A stretch of DNA of 64,000 bases. Source: Saccharothrix sp. ALI-22-I (GTDB lineage Bacteria; Actinomycetota; Actinomycetes; Mycobacteriales; Pseudonocardiaceae). The notes under the pieces are model-generated. The model saw only the letters and a list, made by a program, of their open reading frames with translations. It did not search any database and was not told where the DNA came from. Numbering within the stretch: position 1 is the first letter of the stretch; each line of letters opens with the position of its first letter. Of this stretch, positions 1 to 7,914 are shown piece by piece. The translations under genes were made by a program, and so were the position numbers. The stretch lies in assembly GCF_001984175.1 (NCBI RefSeq), contig NZ_MTQP01000062.1, positions 276,842 to 340,841 on the forward strand, in the 5' to 3' direction.

Positions 1-212
1 GGGTGCTGGGACGCGTCGATGCTCAGCTGCACGGCGCCGCTGCCCGGCTGCGCACTGCGCGGTACCGAACTCGACGACCCCGAACTGGGCAACGCGGCCT
101 GCTCGCCCTGCGCCTGCACGGGCCGCTGGTAGAGGTCACGCGCCAGCACGCCGACGCCGGCCGTGGCGGCGGCGACCAGCAGCACGACGGGCAGCAGCAG
201 GCGCGCGGACAC
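1..212 (-). CDS. Secreted or membrane-anchored protein, N-terminal fragment (runs off the left edge)
   Basis: The reading frame starts at GTG 212 and is open to the window edge, giving about 70 residues. It begins with a short basic end followed by a hydrophobic stretch rich in Leu, Val and Ala (LLLPVVLLVAAATAGVGVL), which looks like a signal peptide or single membrane anchor. A Ser/Gly/Gln-rich low-complexity segment follows. No catalytic domain is visible in this fragment, so no function is given. A TTG six codons upstream is an alternative start. Confidence 0.6.
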   Translation of the reverse strand, partial: MSARLLLPVVLLVAAATAGVGVLARDLYQRPVQAQGEQAALPSSGSSSSVPRSAQPGSGAVQLSIDASQH

Positions 213-698
213 GCTACGAGCGTGCCACAACGTCCGTACGCGCCGGTAATCACCCGGAAGTCACAGCACCGGACCCACGATCCGCGGACCGGCCATCGCA
301 GACAATGGTCAAACCACAAGATTTCGGAGGATTTTCAACGTATTCGCGCCCTCTTGGCCGGTCAAGTAAGGGGTATTCACCCGTCGACACCGGTCAGCCA
401 CGCGTGGTAACCATTTCGGCAATTACCGATATAACCACAAAGCCGCAGGTGAGCGAGCCGTGAAGAATTGAACGATCGAGTCTCGTTTAACCTGGAACAT
501 CGACGTTGTATCCACCCAAATTGCCGCTAAACATCACGATCGTGTGGTTTGACTGTACTGACGCCCACCCCTGGTGCAAGTCGAAGCCTGTTAACACCCA
601 CACAATGGCCGTAGGGTCCCCCGATCCGGGTATTGCCATTGTCACGCTGGGCGTGCGGAAATATTCCGGTCGAATAAATCGCAAGGGGGCGAGCCGAC
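213..698. promoter_or_regulatory. Divergent intergenic region upstream of the lanthipeptide operon
   Basis: This 486-base stretch is visibly richer in A/T than the genes around it and holds no convincing reading frame. It separates the minus-strand secreted protein from the plus-strand lanthipeptide synthetase, so it should carry the promoters of both. A purine-rich ribosome binding site (AAGGGGG, about 683-689) precedes the synthetase GTG. I cannot assign a RamR-like operator by eye. Confidence 0.5.
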
Positions 699-3233
699 GT
701 GGATCTCCGCTATGAGGCCTACTGCTTCGCGGATCGTCTGTTCTACGACGTGCAAAGCCACGCCGCGGCGCCTCAGGATGATTTCGCCCAGGTACTCCCC
801 GCGTTGCCCGAGGGCTGGATGCAGGCCGACCGCAACATCTGGCGACACCTCCACCCCGACGGCGTGGTGCTGCCCCGGCAGGGCTGGAAGATCCACGTTT
901 CCGCGACCGTGCTCAACGCGGGCGAAGTCCTGCAGAAGTCGTACGAGTACCTGATCGCGCGGCGCATCCCGTTCAAGTACCTGCGCACCCAGTCGATCGT
1001 GCTGGCGCGCAACTCCAAGTACGCCCCACGCGAGGCAAGCGGCAAGCTCATCACGATCTACCCGGCCGACGAGGCCGAGCTGGAGTCCACGCTCGCCGAG
1101 CTGTCGGAGATCCTGAAGGGCCAGTCGGGCGCGTACATCCTGAGCGACCTCCGCTACGGCACCGGCCCGCTGTTCGTCCGCTACGGCGGGTTCGTCGAGC
1201 AGTGGCTGGAACGGGACGGCAGGCGCGTGCTGGCCATCGAGGGCCCGGACGGCGCGCTCGTGCCGGACCAGCGCAAACCGACGTTCTGGGTGCCGGACTG
1301 GGTGAAGCTGCCCGCGTGCCTGGAGGAACACCTGGCCGCCCGCCGCGCCGGTGACGCCGACGCGTTCCCGTACCGGGTGACCCGGTCGCTGCACTTCTCC
1401 AACGGCGGCGGCGTGTACGAGGCGGTGCGCAAGGCCGACGACCGGCCGGTGGTGCTCAAGGAGGCCAGGCCGCACGCCGGGCTCGACCGGGAGAACGTCG
1501 ACGCGGTGGCCCGGCTGCGCCGCGAGCACGCGATGTTGACCAGGATGGCCGGGGTGCCGGGCGTGCCCGAGGTGTACGAGCACTTCACCGCGTGGGAGCA
1601 CGAGTTCGTCGCCATGGCGCGGGTGCCCGGCCGCCCGCTCGGCCAGTGGCTGGGCCAGAACTACCCGCTGACCTACCACGAGATCGCCGAGGAGGCGGTC
1701 ACCGCCTACACCGGGCGGGCGTTGAAGCTCGTCGCCGACGTCGAACGGATCATGGCGGACGTGCACGAACGCGGGGTCGTGTTCTGCGACCTGCACCCGC
1801 TCAACGTGCTGGTGGACGACGACGACTCGGTGTCGCTGATCGACTTCGAGCTGGCGTTCGGTATCGAGGAGAACGGCAGACCCACGCTCGGCGCGCCCGG
1901 TTTCCAGGCGCCACCGGACCGCAGCGGCTTCGATATCGACGAGCACGCGCTGGCCGCGTTGCGGCTCTACGTCTTCATGCCGCTCAACGCCGTGATCGAG
2001 CTGGCACCGGTGAAGCTGCGTTCGCACGTGGACTTCATCCAGCGGCGCTTCGGCCTGTCCGACGAGTACTGCGCGAAGATCCTCGACCCGCTGACGCCGC
2101 GCACGGACACGCCGACCGGTCCCACGACGACCGCGTTCGACGTGCCCGAACCCGATTGGCCCGTGGTGCGCAAGTCGATCGCGGCGGCGATCCTGGCCAG
2201 CGCCACGCCCCAGCGCACCGACCGGCTGTTCCCCGGTGACGTGGAGCAGTTCGAGGTCGGCGGCGCGGGGTTCGGCTACGGCGCGGCGGGCGTGCTGCAC
2301 GCGCTGGACGTCACCGGCATGGGCCGGTTCCCCGAGCACGAGCAGTGGTTGCTGGACGCGGTGCGCCGCGACCCGCCGAAGGAGCCCGGCTTCTTCACCG
2401 GCGCGCACGGCATCGCGTACGTGCTGGAGAACTTCGGCCACCACGACTTCGCGGAGGAGCTGGTCCGCTCCTACGCGCAGTTGCTGCCGGAAACCCGGGA
2501 CCACGGCCTCAGCGCCGGCCTGGCGGGCATCGGCCTGAACCTGCTGCACTTCGCGGGCACCCGCGAGGACGAGACATACGCTGTGCAGGCGTTGGAGCTG
2601 GGCGAACGGCTCGACACCGCGCTCGCCCAGGCCGAGCCGCCTGGCGACAAGGCACGTGCGGGCTTCGAGCACGGCTGGTCCGGTCCGGCGCTGCTGTTCC
2701 TGCGGCTGTTCCAGCACACCGACGACCGCCGTTGGCTCGACCTCGGCGTGCGCGCCCTGGAACGGGACCTGGCCGAGACGATGACCGCGTTGGACGGCTC
2801 GACGCAGGTTCGCGACGGCAACGCCCGCGCCCTGCCCTACGTCGGTGTCGGCAGTGCCGGTATCGCGCTGGTGCTCAACGAGTTCCGCCTGGCCGTGCCG
2901 GATCTCCCGGTCGTCGAACGGCTGCCGGAGCTGGTCGCGAGCACGACGGGCGAATTCGTGATCCAACCGGCGTTGATGCTCGGCCGGGCGGGGCTGCTCG
3001 CCACACTCGCCCACGCGGGCGGGTCGCGGCAGGCGATCGACCGGCACCTCGCCGCGCTGGCCTGGCACGCCGTGCCCTACCAGGAGGGCCTGGCGTTCCC
3101 CGGCATCCAGTTGCGCCGGTTGTCGATGGACCTCGACACCGGCGGCGCGGGTGTCCTGCTGGCGCTCGGCTCCGCAGTGGACGGCACCCCCGTGCTGCCG
3201 TTCCTCACAGCCCCGGCCCCCATGGGCCGGTAG
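699..3233 (+). CDS. Class III lanthipeptide synthetase (LanKC, RamC-like)
   Basis: This trifunctional enzyme would phosphorylate Ser/Thr in the precursor, eliminate phosphate to give dehydroamino acids and cyclise Cys onto them. Its 844 residues match the family length. The N-terminal ~200 residues correspond to the lyase region. The kinase domain spans about 220-400, with Lys254 in VVLKEA, the catalytic loop FCDLHPLN (Asp364, Asn369) and metal-binding Asp382 in IDFE. The C-terminal ~350 residues are LanC-like in repeat pattern (FTGAHGIAY, EHGWSGPALL) but lack the Cys-Cys-His zinc ligands of class I, II and IV cyclases, which places it in class III. GTG 699 has a good ribosome binding site. 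The precursor gene lies 42 bases downstream. Confidence 0.93.
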   Translation: MDLRYEAYCFADRLFYDVQSHAAAPQDDFAQVLPALPEGWMQADRNIWRHLHPDGVVLPRQGWKIHVSATVLNAGEVLQKSYEYLIARRIPFKYLRTQSIVLARNSKYAPREASGKLITIYPADEAELESTLAELSEILKGQSGAYILSDLRYGTGPLFVRYGGFVEQWLERDGRRVLAIEGPDGALVPDQRKPTFWVPDWVKLPACLEEHLAARRAGDADAFPYRVTRSLHFSNGGGVYEAVRKADDRPVVLKEARPHAGLDRENVDAVARLRREHAMLTRMAGVPGVPEVYEHFTAWEHEFVAMARVPGRPLGQWLGQNYPLTYHEIAEEAVTAYTGRALKLVADVERIMADVHERGVVFCDLHPLNVLVDDDDSVSLIDFELAFGIEENGRPTLGAPGFQAPPDRSGFDIDEHALAALRLYVFMPLNAVIELAPVKLRSHVDFIQRRFGLSDEYCAKILDPLTPRTDTPTGPTTTAFDVPEPDWPVVRKSIAAAILASATPQRTDRLFPGDVEQFEVGGAGFGYGAAGVLHALDVTGMGRFPEHEQWLLDAVRRDPPKEPGFFTGAHGIAYVLENFGHHDFAEELVRSYAQLLPETRDHGLSAGLAGIGLNLLHFAGTREDETYAVQALELGERLDTALAQAEPPGDKARAGFEHGWSGPALLFLRLFQHTDDRRWLDLGVRALERDLAETMTALDGSTQVRDGNARALPYVGVGSAGIALVLNEFRLAVPDLPVVERLPELVASTTGEFVIQPALMLGRAGLLATLAHAGGSRQAIDRHLAALAWHAVPYQEGLAFPGIQLRRLSMDLDTGGAGVLLALGSAVDGTPVLPFLTAPAPMGR

Positions 3234-3275
3234 CAGTACCCCTTTCCGGACCCCCGAAGGAACCTAGGAGTCACG

Positions 3276-3446
3276 ATGGACTTCATCCTCGACCTCCAGG
3301 ACCTCGAAACCCCCGAGGCCCAGTCCAACGCGATGGCGCACCACAGCGGCGGCAGCAGCAACAGCGGTGGCGGCAGCAACACGGCGTCCAACCTCTCGCT
3401 GTTCTCGTGCTGGAACAACTCCACGCTGAGCCTGCTGGCCTGCTGA
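3276..3446 (+). CDS. Class III lanthipeptide precursor peptide (SapB/RamS-like LanA)
   Basis: A 56-residue peptide with a strong ribosome binding site (TAGGAG) ahead of ATG 3276. The leader carries the class III recognition motif ILDLQ (residues 4-8). The C-terminus holds two copies of S-x2-S-x3-C: SNLSLFSC (Ser38, Ser41, Cys45) and STLSLLAC (Ser49, Ser52, Cys56), separated by WNN. This matches the two-ring arrangement of SapB, with Cys as the last residue. Unlike SapB, a Gly/Ser/Asn/His-rich stretch (about residues 21-37) lies between leader and rings. The expected product is a small amphipathic two-ring peptide with lanthionine/dehydroalanine or labionin rings; the sequence cannot tell which. 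Position between LanKC and two ABC exporters reproduces ramC-S-A-B order. Confidence 0.92.
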   Translation: MDFILDLQDLETPEAQSNAMAHHSGGSSNSGGGSNTASNLSLFSCWNNSTLSLLAC

Positions 3447-3467
3447 CCGACTCCGGTGCGGGAAACC

Positions 3468-3538
3468 GGGTGAGCGGCGCAGTCGAAGTGCGCCGCTCAC
3501 CCAGCCTGGAGGGGTCCGACGGCGTGCCGTCGGACCCC
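3468..3538 (+). terminator. Two tandem hairpins between precursor and exporter genes
   Basis: Hairpin one pairs 3468-3480 with 3490-3502 (13 bp, core arm GTGAGCGGCGC). Hairpin two pairs 3511-3522 with 3527-3538 (12 bp, arm GGGGTCCGACGG, loop CGTG). Both stems are perfect. There is no U-tract. Placed right after the precursor, they could partly terminate transcription or protect the upstream mRNA end, giving more precursor than exporter transcript. Confidence 0.7.
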
Positions 3539-3623
3539 CGCCCACATGATGCGCTCTGAGAGGTCGCCTGTGACGCTGGAGGGGCGCGTTTCAACGCAGC
3601 CATCCAACGCTAGGGAGCACGGG

Positions 3624-5213
3624 ATGTTGCTGTCGGTGGTTCGGCGTGATCCTCGGTGGCTGTTGTTGGCGTTGAACGCGCTGCCGGTCACCGCGGCGGG
3701 TCTCCTGCTGCCCACCGCGCTGGCCTCGGCGGTGGACATGGCGTTGGCCGGTCGGCTGGACGGCGGCACGGTGTTGTGGCTGGTCGGGCTCGCGGGCGTG
3801 GAAGTGCTCGGTGACGCGATCGGCGTGGTGCTGGCGGCGTCGATCACGGCGCGCGGTGCGACGTGGTTGCGGCGGCGGTTGACCGAGCACCTGTTGGCGC
3901 TGGGTCACCCGGCGCGGTTCGAGGCCGGTGACGCGGTGAGCCGGTTGACCGGTGACAGCGCGATCGCCGGCGGTGTCGCGGTGCTGGCGGTGGACCTGGG
4001 CATCTCGGCGCTCACGGCGGCCGGCGCGATCACGGCGTTGGCGTTGCTGGACTGGCGGCTCGCGGTGGTGTTCCTGTTGAGCGTGCCGTTGGCGGCGCTG
4101 CTGGTGCGGTCCCACCTGCGGCTGACGGCCGCGGACGTGGCCGCCTACCAGGAAGTCTCCGGCGAGTTGTCCGCACGGCTCGTGGACGCGGTCGGCGGGT
4201 TGCGCACGATCGCCGCCTCCGGCCGGGCCGACCAGGAGGCCGAACGCGTGTTGCGCCCCCTCCCCCGACTCACCGCCGCGGGCGTGGGCATGTGGCGCAC
4301 CCAGGCGCGGATGATCTGGCGGGCCGGGCTGCTGCTGCCCGCGGTGGAACTGGCCGTGCTGACCGCCGCCGGGTTCGGCGTGGTCGCGGGCCGGTTGAGC
4401 ATCGGTGACGTGCTGGCCGTGCTGGGGTACGTGGCGCTGGGGATGACGGTGGTCGGGCAGGCCACCGTGTTGACGGCTCTGCAACGAGCCCGGGCATCGG
4501 CCCAACGGCTGGAGGAAGTGCTGTCGACGCCCGTGCCGCCGACCGAGTGGCCGGGCTACGCGGCGTCGGGCGAGGTGGTGCTGAGCGGGGTGTCCGTGTC
4601 GGGTGCCCTGCACGACGTCGACCTGACCGTGCCCGCCGGGACGTTCATGGCCGTGGTCGGGCGGTCCGGGTCGGGCAAGTCCGCGTTGGCGGCGGTGATC
4701 GGCGGGTTGGCCCGGCCCTCGGCCGGACAGGTGCGGCGCGGCGGGTCCGTCGGCTACGCGTTCGAGCGGCCCGCCCTGGTCGGCACGACCGTCGCCGACG
4801 CGGTCCGGTACGGAACCTCCCTCGACCCGACCGACGTGATCGCGGCCTGTCGGGCCGCGCAGGTGCACGACGTGGTGGTGCGGCTGCCCGAGGGCTACCA
4901 GACCCCGATGTCGGCCGCGCCGATGTCCGGTGGTGAGGCGCAACGCCTGGGGCTGGCCAGGGCGTTCGTGCGCGATCCGGCGGTACTGGTGCTGGACGAC
5001 GCCACGGCCAGCCTGGACATGGTGACGGAGTCCACTGTGGAGCGTGCGGTCGAGTCGGCGCTGCCCGGTCGGACCCGGGTCGTGGTGACGCACCGCGCGG
5101 CGACGGCACGGCGGGCGGACGTCGTGGTCTGGCTGGACGACGGCCGGGTGCGCGCGGTGGGTCCGCACTCCGAACTGTGGGACGACGACGAGTACCGGGC
5201 GGTGTTCGGCTGA
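3624..5213 (+). CDS. ABC half-exporter (RamA/LanT-type), first of a pair
   Basis: A 529-residue exporter with an N-terminal six-helix membrane domain (about residues 1-290) fused to a nucleotide-binding domain. Walker A is GRSGSGKS, the signature MSGGEAQRLGLARA and Walker B VLVLDDATAS, followed by a switch His in VVVTHR. ATG 3624 is chosen because TAGGGAG sits just upstream; an earlier in-frame start at 3546 would add 26 unlikely residues overlapping the hairpin region. It overlaps the next exporter by one base (TGATG), so the two should act as a heterodimer, as RamA and RamB do for SapB. No C39 peptidase domain is present, so leader removal needs a protease encoded elsewhere. Confidence 0.85.
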   Translation: MLLSVVRRDPRWLLLALNALPVTAAGLLLPTALASAVDMALAGRLDGGTVLWLVGLAGVEVLGDAIGVVLAASITARGATWLRRRLTEHLLALGHPARFEAGDAVSRLTGDSAIAGGVAVLAVDLGISALTAAGAITALALLDWRLAVVFLLSVPLAALLVRSHLRLTAADVAAYQEVSGELSARLVDAVGGLRTIAASGRADQEAERVLRPLPRLTAAGVGMWRTQARMIWRAGLLLPAVELAVLTAAGFGVVAGRLSIGDVLAVLGYVALGMTVVGQATVLTALQRARASAQRLEEVLSTPVPPTEWPGYAASGEVVLSGVSVSGALHDVDLTVPAGTFMAVVGRSGSGKSALAAVIGGLARPSAGQVRRGGSVGYAFERPALVGTTVADAVRYGTSLDPTDVIAACRAAQVHDVVVRLPEGYQTPMSAAPMSGGEAQRLGLARAFVRDPAVLVLDDATASLDMVTESTVERAVESALPGRTRVVVTHRAATARRADVVVWLDDGRVRAVGPHSELWDDDEYRAVFG

Positions 5214-6916
5214 TGGCCTACCTGCGGGCGTTGCGTGACCAGCGGCGCGGCATCGTGGTGCTGCTCGGTTGGTCGGTGCTGGAGGGTGTGCCCGCGCTGC
5301 TGTCCGGCCGGTTGGTCGGGCTGGCGGTGGACCGGGGGTTCGCGGCCGGGCGGCCGTGGGTCGGTGTCGGGTGGCTGCTGCTGTTCGCGGCGGTGGCGGT
5401 GCTCGGCGGGTTCGGGTTGCGGCAGGTGTTCATGCGGCTGGGCGCGGTGATCGAGCCGCTGCGGGACGCGTTGGTGCGCGAGGTCGTGCGCGGGGTGCTG
5501 CACGCCGGGTCGCACACCCGACAGCCGGACGCGAGCGCGGTCGCCCGGATCACCCGGCACGTCGAGGTGGTGCGCGACGCGACCGCGGGTGTGCTGGTGC
5601 AGGCACGTGCGCTGCTGGTGACGACGACCGCCGCGCTGGTCGGGTTGGCGGCCACGGTGTCGTCGTCGTTGGCTTGGCTGGTGATCACGCCGGTGGTGGC
5701 GGCGCTGGTGCTGTTCGGGCTGCTGCTGCCGTCGTTGGCGCGCAGGCAGCGGCGGCTGGTGATGGCCGACGAACAGGCGGCTTCGGTGGCCGGGACGGTG
5801 TTCCTCGGTGTCCGGGACGTGGTGGCCGTCGGCGGTTCCGGGCACGCGTTGCGCGATGTGATGGCGCAGGTGGACCGGCAGGCTTCGGCGACCGTGCGGA
5901 TGGCGTTCGCCGCGGCCCTGCGCGGTGTGGTGATCGCGTTGGGCGGGTTCGCGCCGCTGGTGTTGTTGCTGGTCATGGCGCCGGGGATGGTGCGGGCCGG
6001 GACGTTGACGGCCGGCGAGGTGCTGGGCGCGGTGGTGTACCTGAGCACCAGCGTGCAGCCGGCGTTGCGCGGATTGGCCGATACGACGAGCACCGTGGTG
6101 CTGCGGCTCGTGGTGGCGTTGCGGCGGTTGGCGGAGGCCGCGCCACCGATCGAGCCGGTGGGCGGTGACGCGGTGCCCGACGGGCACGAGGTGGAGCTGC
6201 GCGGGGTGACGTTCGGGTGGAGCGCGTCGGCCGAGCCGGTGGTGCGGTCACTCGATCTGGTGCTGCCCGAGGGCTCGCACCTGGCCGTGGTGGGGCCGAG
6301 CGGGATCGGCAAGTCGACGTTGGCCGGACTGGTGACCGGGCTGGTGGAGCCGCAGGCCGGGGTCGTGTGCTTCGGCGGTGTGCCGGTGCGGTCGGTGGTG
6401 CCGGAGGTGCGGAACCGGCGGATCGCCCTGGTGCCGCAGGAGACGTACCTGTTCACCGGGACGGTGCGGGAGAACCTGTCGTTGTTCGCGCCTTCGGCGT
6501 CGGACGCGGCGCTGTTGGAGGCCGCGTCGGCGGTCGGCGCGTCGGATCTCGTGGCCCGGTTGGGTGGTCTGGCCGGGACGGTCGGCCACGCCGGCGGCGG
6601 GTTGTCCGGCGGTGAGGCGCAATTGCTGGCCGCCGCACGGGTCTACGCGTCGGCTGCGGACGTGGTGATCCTGGACGAGGCGACGTCGTCCCTGGACCCG
6701 GCGGCCGAAGCCGTGGTGGAGCAGGCCTTCGCGGCCCGCGGCGGCACGTTGATCGTCATCGCGCACCGGCTGTCGTCCGCGTTGCGGGCCGACCTGGTCC
6801 TGCTGATGGACGGCGGCCCCCCGCTACTGGGCGCCCACACCGACCTCCTGGACGCCTCCCCCCTCTACCGCGACCTCATGGCCGCATGGCAACCCGCCCC
6901 GACCGCTCTGCGCTGA
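5213..6916 (+). CDS. ABC half-exporter (RamB/LanT-type), second of a pair
   Basis: A 567-residue protein with an N-terminal membrane domain and C-terminal ATPase. Walker A is GPSGIGKS, the Q-loop lies in ALVPQETYLF, the signature is LSGGEAQLLAAARV and Walker B VVILDEATSS, with the switch His in VIAHR. The catalytic Glu after Walker B is present here but is Asp (LDDAT) in the partner. That asymmetry is common in heterodimeric exporters with one degenerate ATP site. ATG 5213 overlaps the partner's stop codon, so translation is coupled. It is the last gene of the lanthipeptide operon; no RamR-like regulator follows. Confidence 0.85.
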   Translation: MAYLRALRDQRRGIVVLLGWSVLEGVPALLSGRLVGLAVDRGFAAGRPWVGVGWLLLFAAVAVLGGFGLRQVFMRLGAVIEPLRDALVREVVRGVLHAGSHTRQPDASAVARITRHVEVVRDATAGVLVQARALLVTTTAALVGLAATVSSSLAWLVITPVVAALVLFGLLLPSLARRQRRLVMADEQAASVAGTVFLGVRDVVAVGGSGHALRDVMAQVDRQASATVRMAFAAALRGVVIALGGFAPLVLLLVMAPGMVRAGTLTAGEVLGAVVYLSTSVQPALRGLADTTSTVVLRLVVALRRLAEAAPPIEPVGGDAVPDGHEVELRGVTFGWSASAEPVVRSLDLVLPEGSHLAVVGPSGIGKSTLAGLVTGLVEPQAGVVCFGGVPVRSVVPEVRNRRIALVPQETYLFTGTVRENLSLFAPSASDAALLEAASAVGASDLVARLGGLAGTVGHAGGGLSGGEAQLLAAARVYASAADVVILDEATSSLDPAAEAVVEQAFAARGGTLIVIAHRLSSALRADLVLLMDGGPPLLGAHTDLLDASPLYRDLMAAWQPAPTALR

Positions 6917-7134
6917 CCCCACTCGCTCTCCCGGTGCGGTTATCCATATCACCTCCAGTCGCTTGCGCTCGTCGTCGGCACCGGCGACACCACCGCCCAA
7001 CAGGTACGCGACCTCGCGGCAGGCACACGGCAGTTCGACGGGAGCATCCCGTTATGCCCGAGCCGGACCGGGACCCGGCTTTGATCTTATCGGCGGGGGT
7101 CTGACAGTTCTGGGTTCAGGGGCGGTACGACCGT

Positions 7135-7638
7135 TCAGCCCACGCGGTGCAGCCAGGTGACGGGGGCGCCGTCGCCTGCGCGTCGGAAGGGTTCCAGGGC
7201 GTCGTCCCAGGCCGCGCCCAGGATCTCGTCCACGCCGTGCGCGAACGACTCGCCGCCTCTGCTCCTGGCGGCCAGGGCTCGGAGTTGGTCCTCGGACACG
7301 ACGATGTCGCCGTTCGCGCTGGTGCGGGCGTGCCACAAGCCCAGCACGGGCGCGAAGCAGTACCGCACGCCGTCCACGCCCGGACTCGGGTCTTCCGTCA
7401 CCTCGAACCTGAGCATCGGCCACGCTCTGAGCGCGGACACGAGTCGGGCCCCGGTGCCGGCGTCGCCGGTCCAGTTGCATTCGGCGCGCAACTGCCCTGG
7501 CGCGGCGGGCTGCGCCGCCCACTTGAGGTCCGCTCGCTCACCGAGGGTGCCCGAGATCGCCCACTCGACGTGCGGACAGACCGCAGACGGCGACGAGTGG
7601 ACGTAGACCACGCCACTGGTGCTGCCACGGGTGCTCAC
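7135..7638 (-). CDS. DUF3145 family protein
   Basis: A 167-residue protein starting MSTRGSTSGVVYVHSSPSAV, the characteristic opening of DUF3145, a family widespread in actinobacteria and of unknown function. The length matches the family. It has no signal peptide or membrane segment, so it should be cytosolic. It stands alone between the lanthipeptide operon, which runs towards it, and the protease gene. The 218 bases on its right side towards the exporter (6917-7134) contain no feature I can identify. Confidence 0.8.
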   Translation of the reverse strand: MSTRGSTSGVVYVHSSPSAVCPHVEWAISGTLGERADLKWAAQPAAPGQLRAECNWTGDAGTGARLVSALRAWPMLRFEVTEDPSPGVDGVRYCFAPVLGLWHARTSANGDIVVSEDQLRALAARSRGGESFAHGVDEILGAAWDDALEPFRRAGDGAPVTWLHRVG

Positions 7639-7815
7639 AGCTGACCTCCGCTACTCGACGAGGGACGTCTTCCCCTACGACCTCTCGAGGATGCGGACGA
7701 TCTTGCGAATTCCCGACTTGGTCATTCTGCCCGTTGCGGCAGCAGTCCGCCATAAGAACCATCCCGTTCCTCACCCGAGTGGGTCAGATACAGGACTTTC
7801 GACCCTGAAACGCCG

Positions 7816-7846
7816 ACCTCGCGACCCGGAGACCGGGCCGCGAGGT
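7816..7846 (-). terminator. Hairpin terminator downstream of the subtilase gene
   Basis: An inverted repeat pairs ACCTCGCG (7816-7823) with CGCGAGGT (7839-7846) and continues after one mismatch with CCCGG/CCGGG around an AGA loop. It lies 69 bases past the stop of the minus-strand protease. A weaker GATCAG/CTGATC hairpin overlaps the stop codon itself. The rest of 7639-7914 shows no gene. Confidence 0.5.
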
Positions 7847-7914
7847 GACCTTGTGAGATCAACCGGACACGTTGACGTGATCAACGCCTGATAAGCGCAG
7901 CGATCAGCGGCTGA

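Noticed and set aside
642..3068. 808-residue minus-strand frame opposite the lanthipeptide synthetase
   Set aside because: Low-complexity His/Gln/Arg/Val composition with no motif; it is the antisense shadow of a GC-rich gene that has clear kinase motifs.
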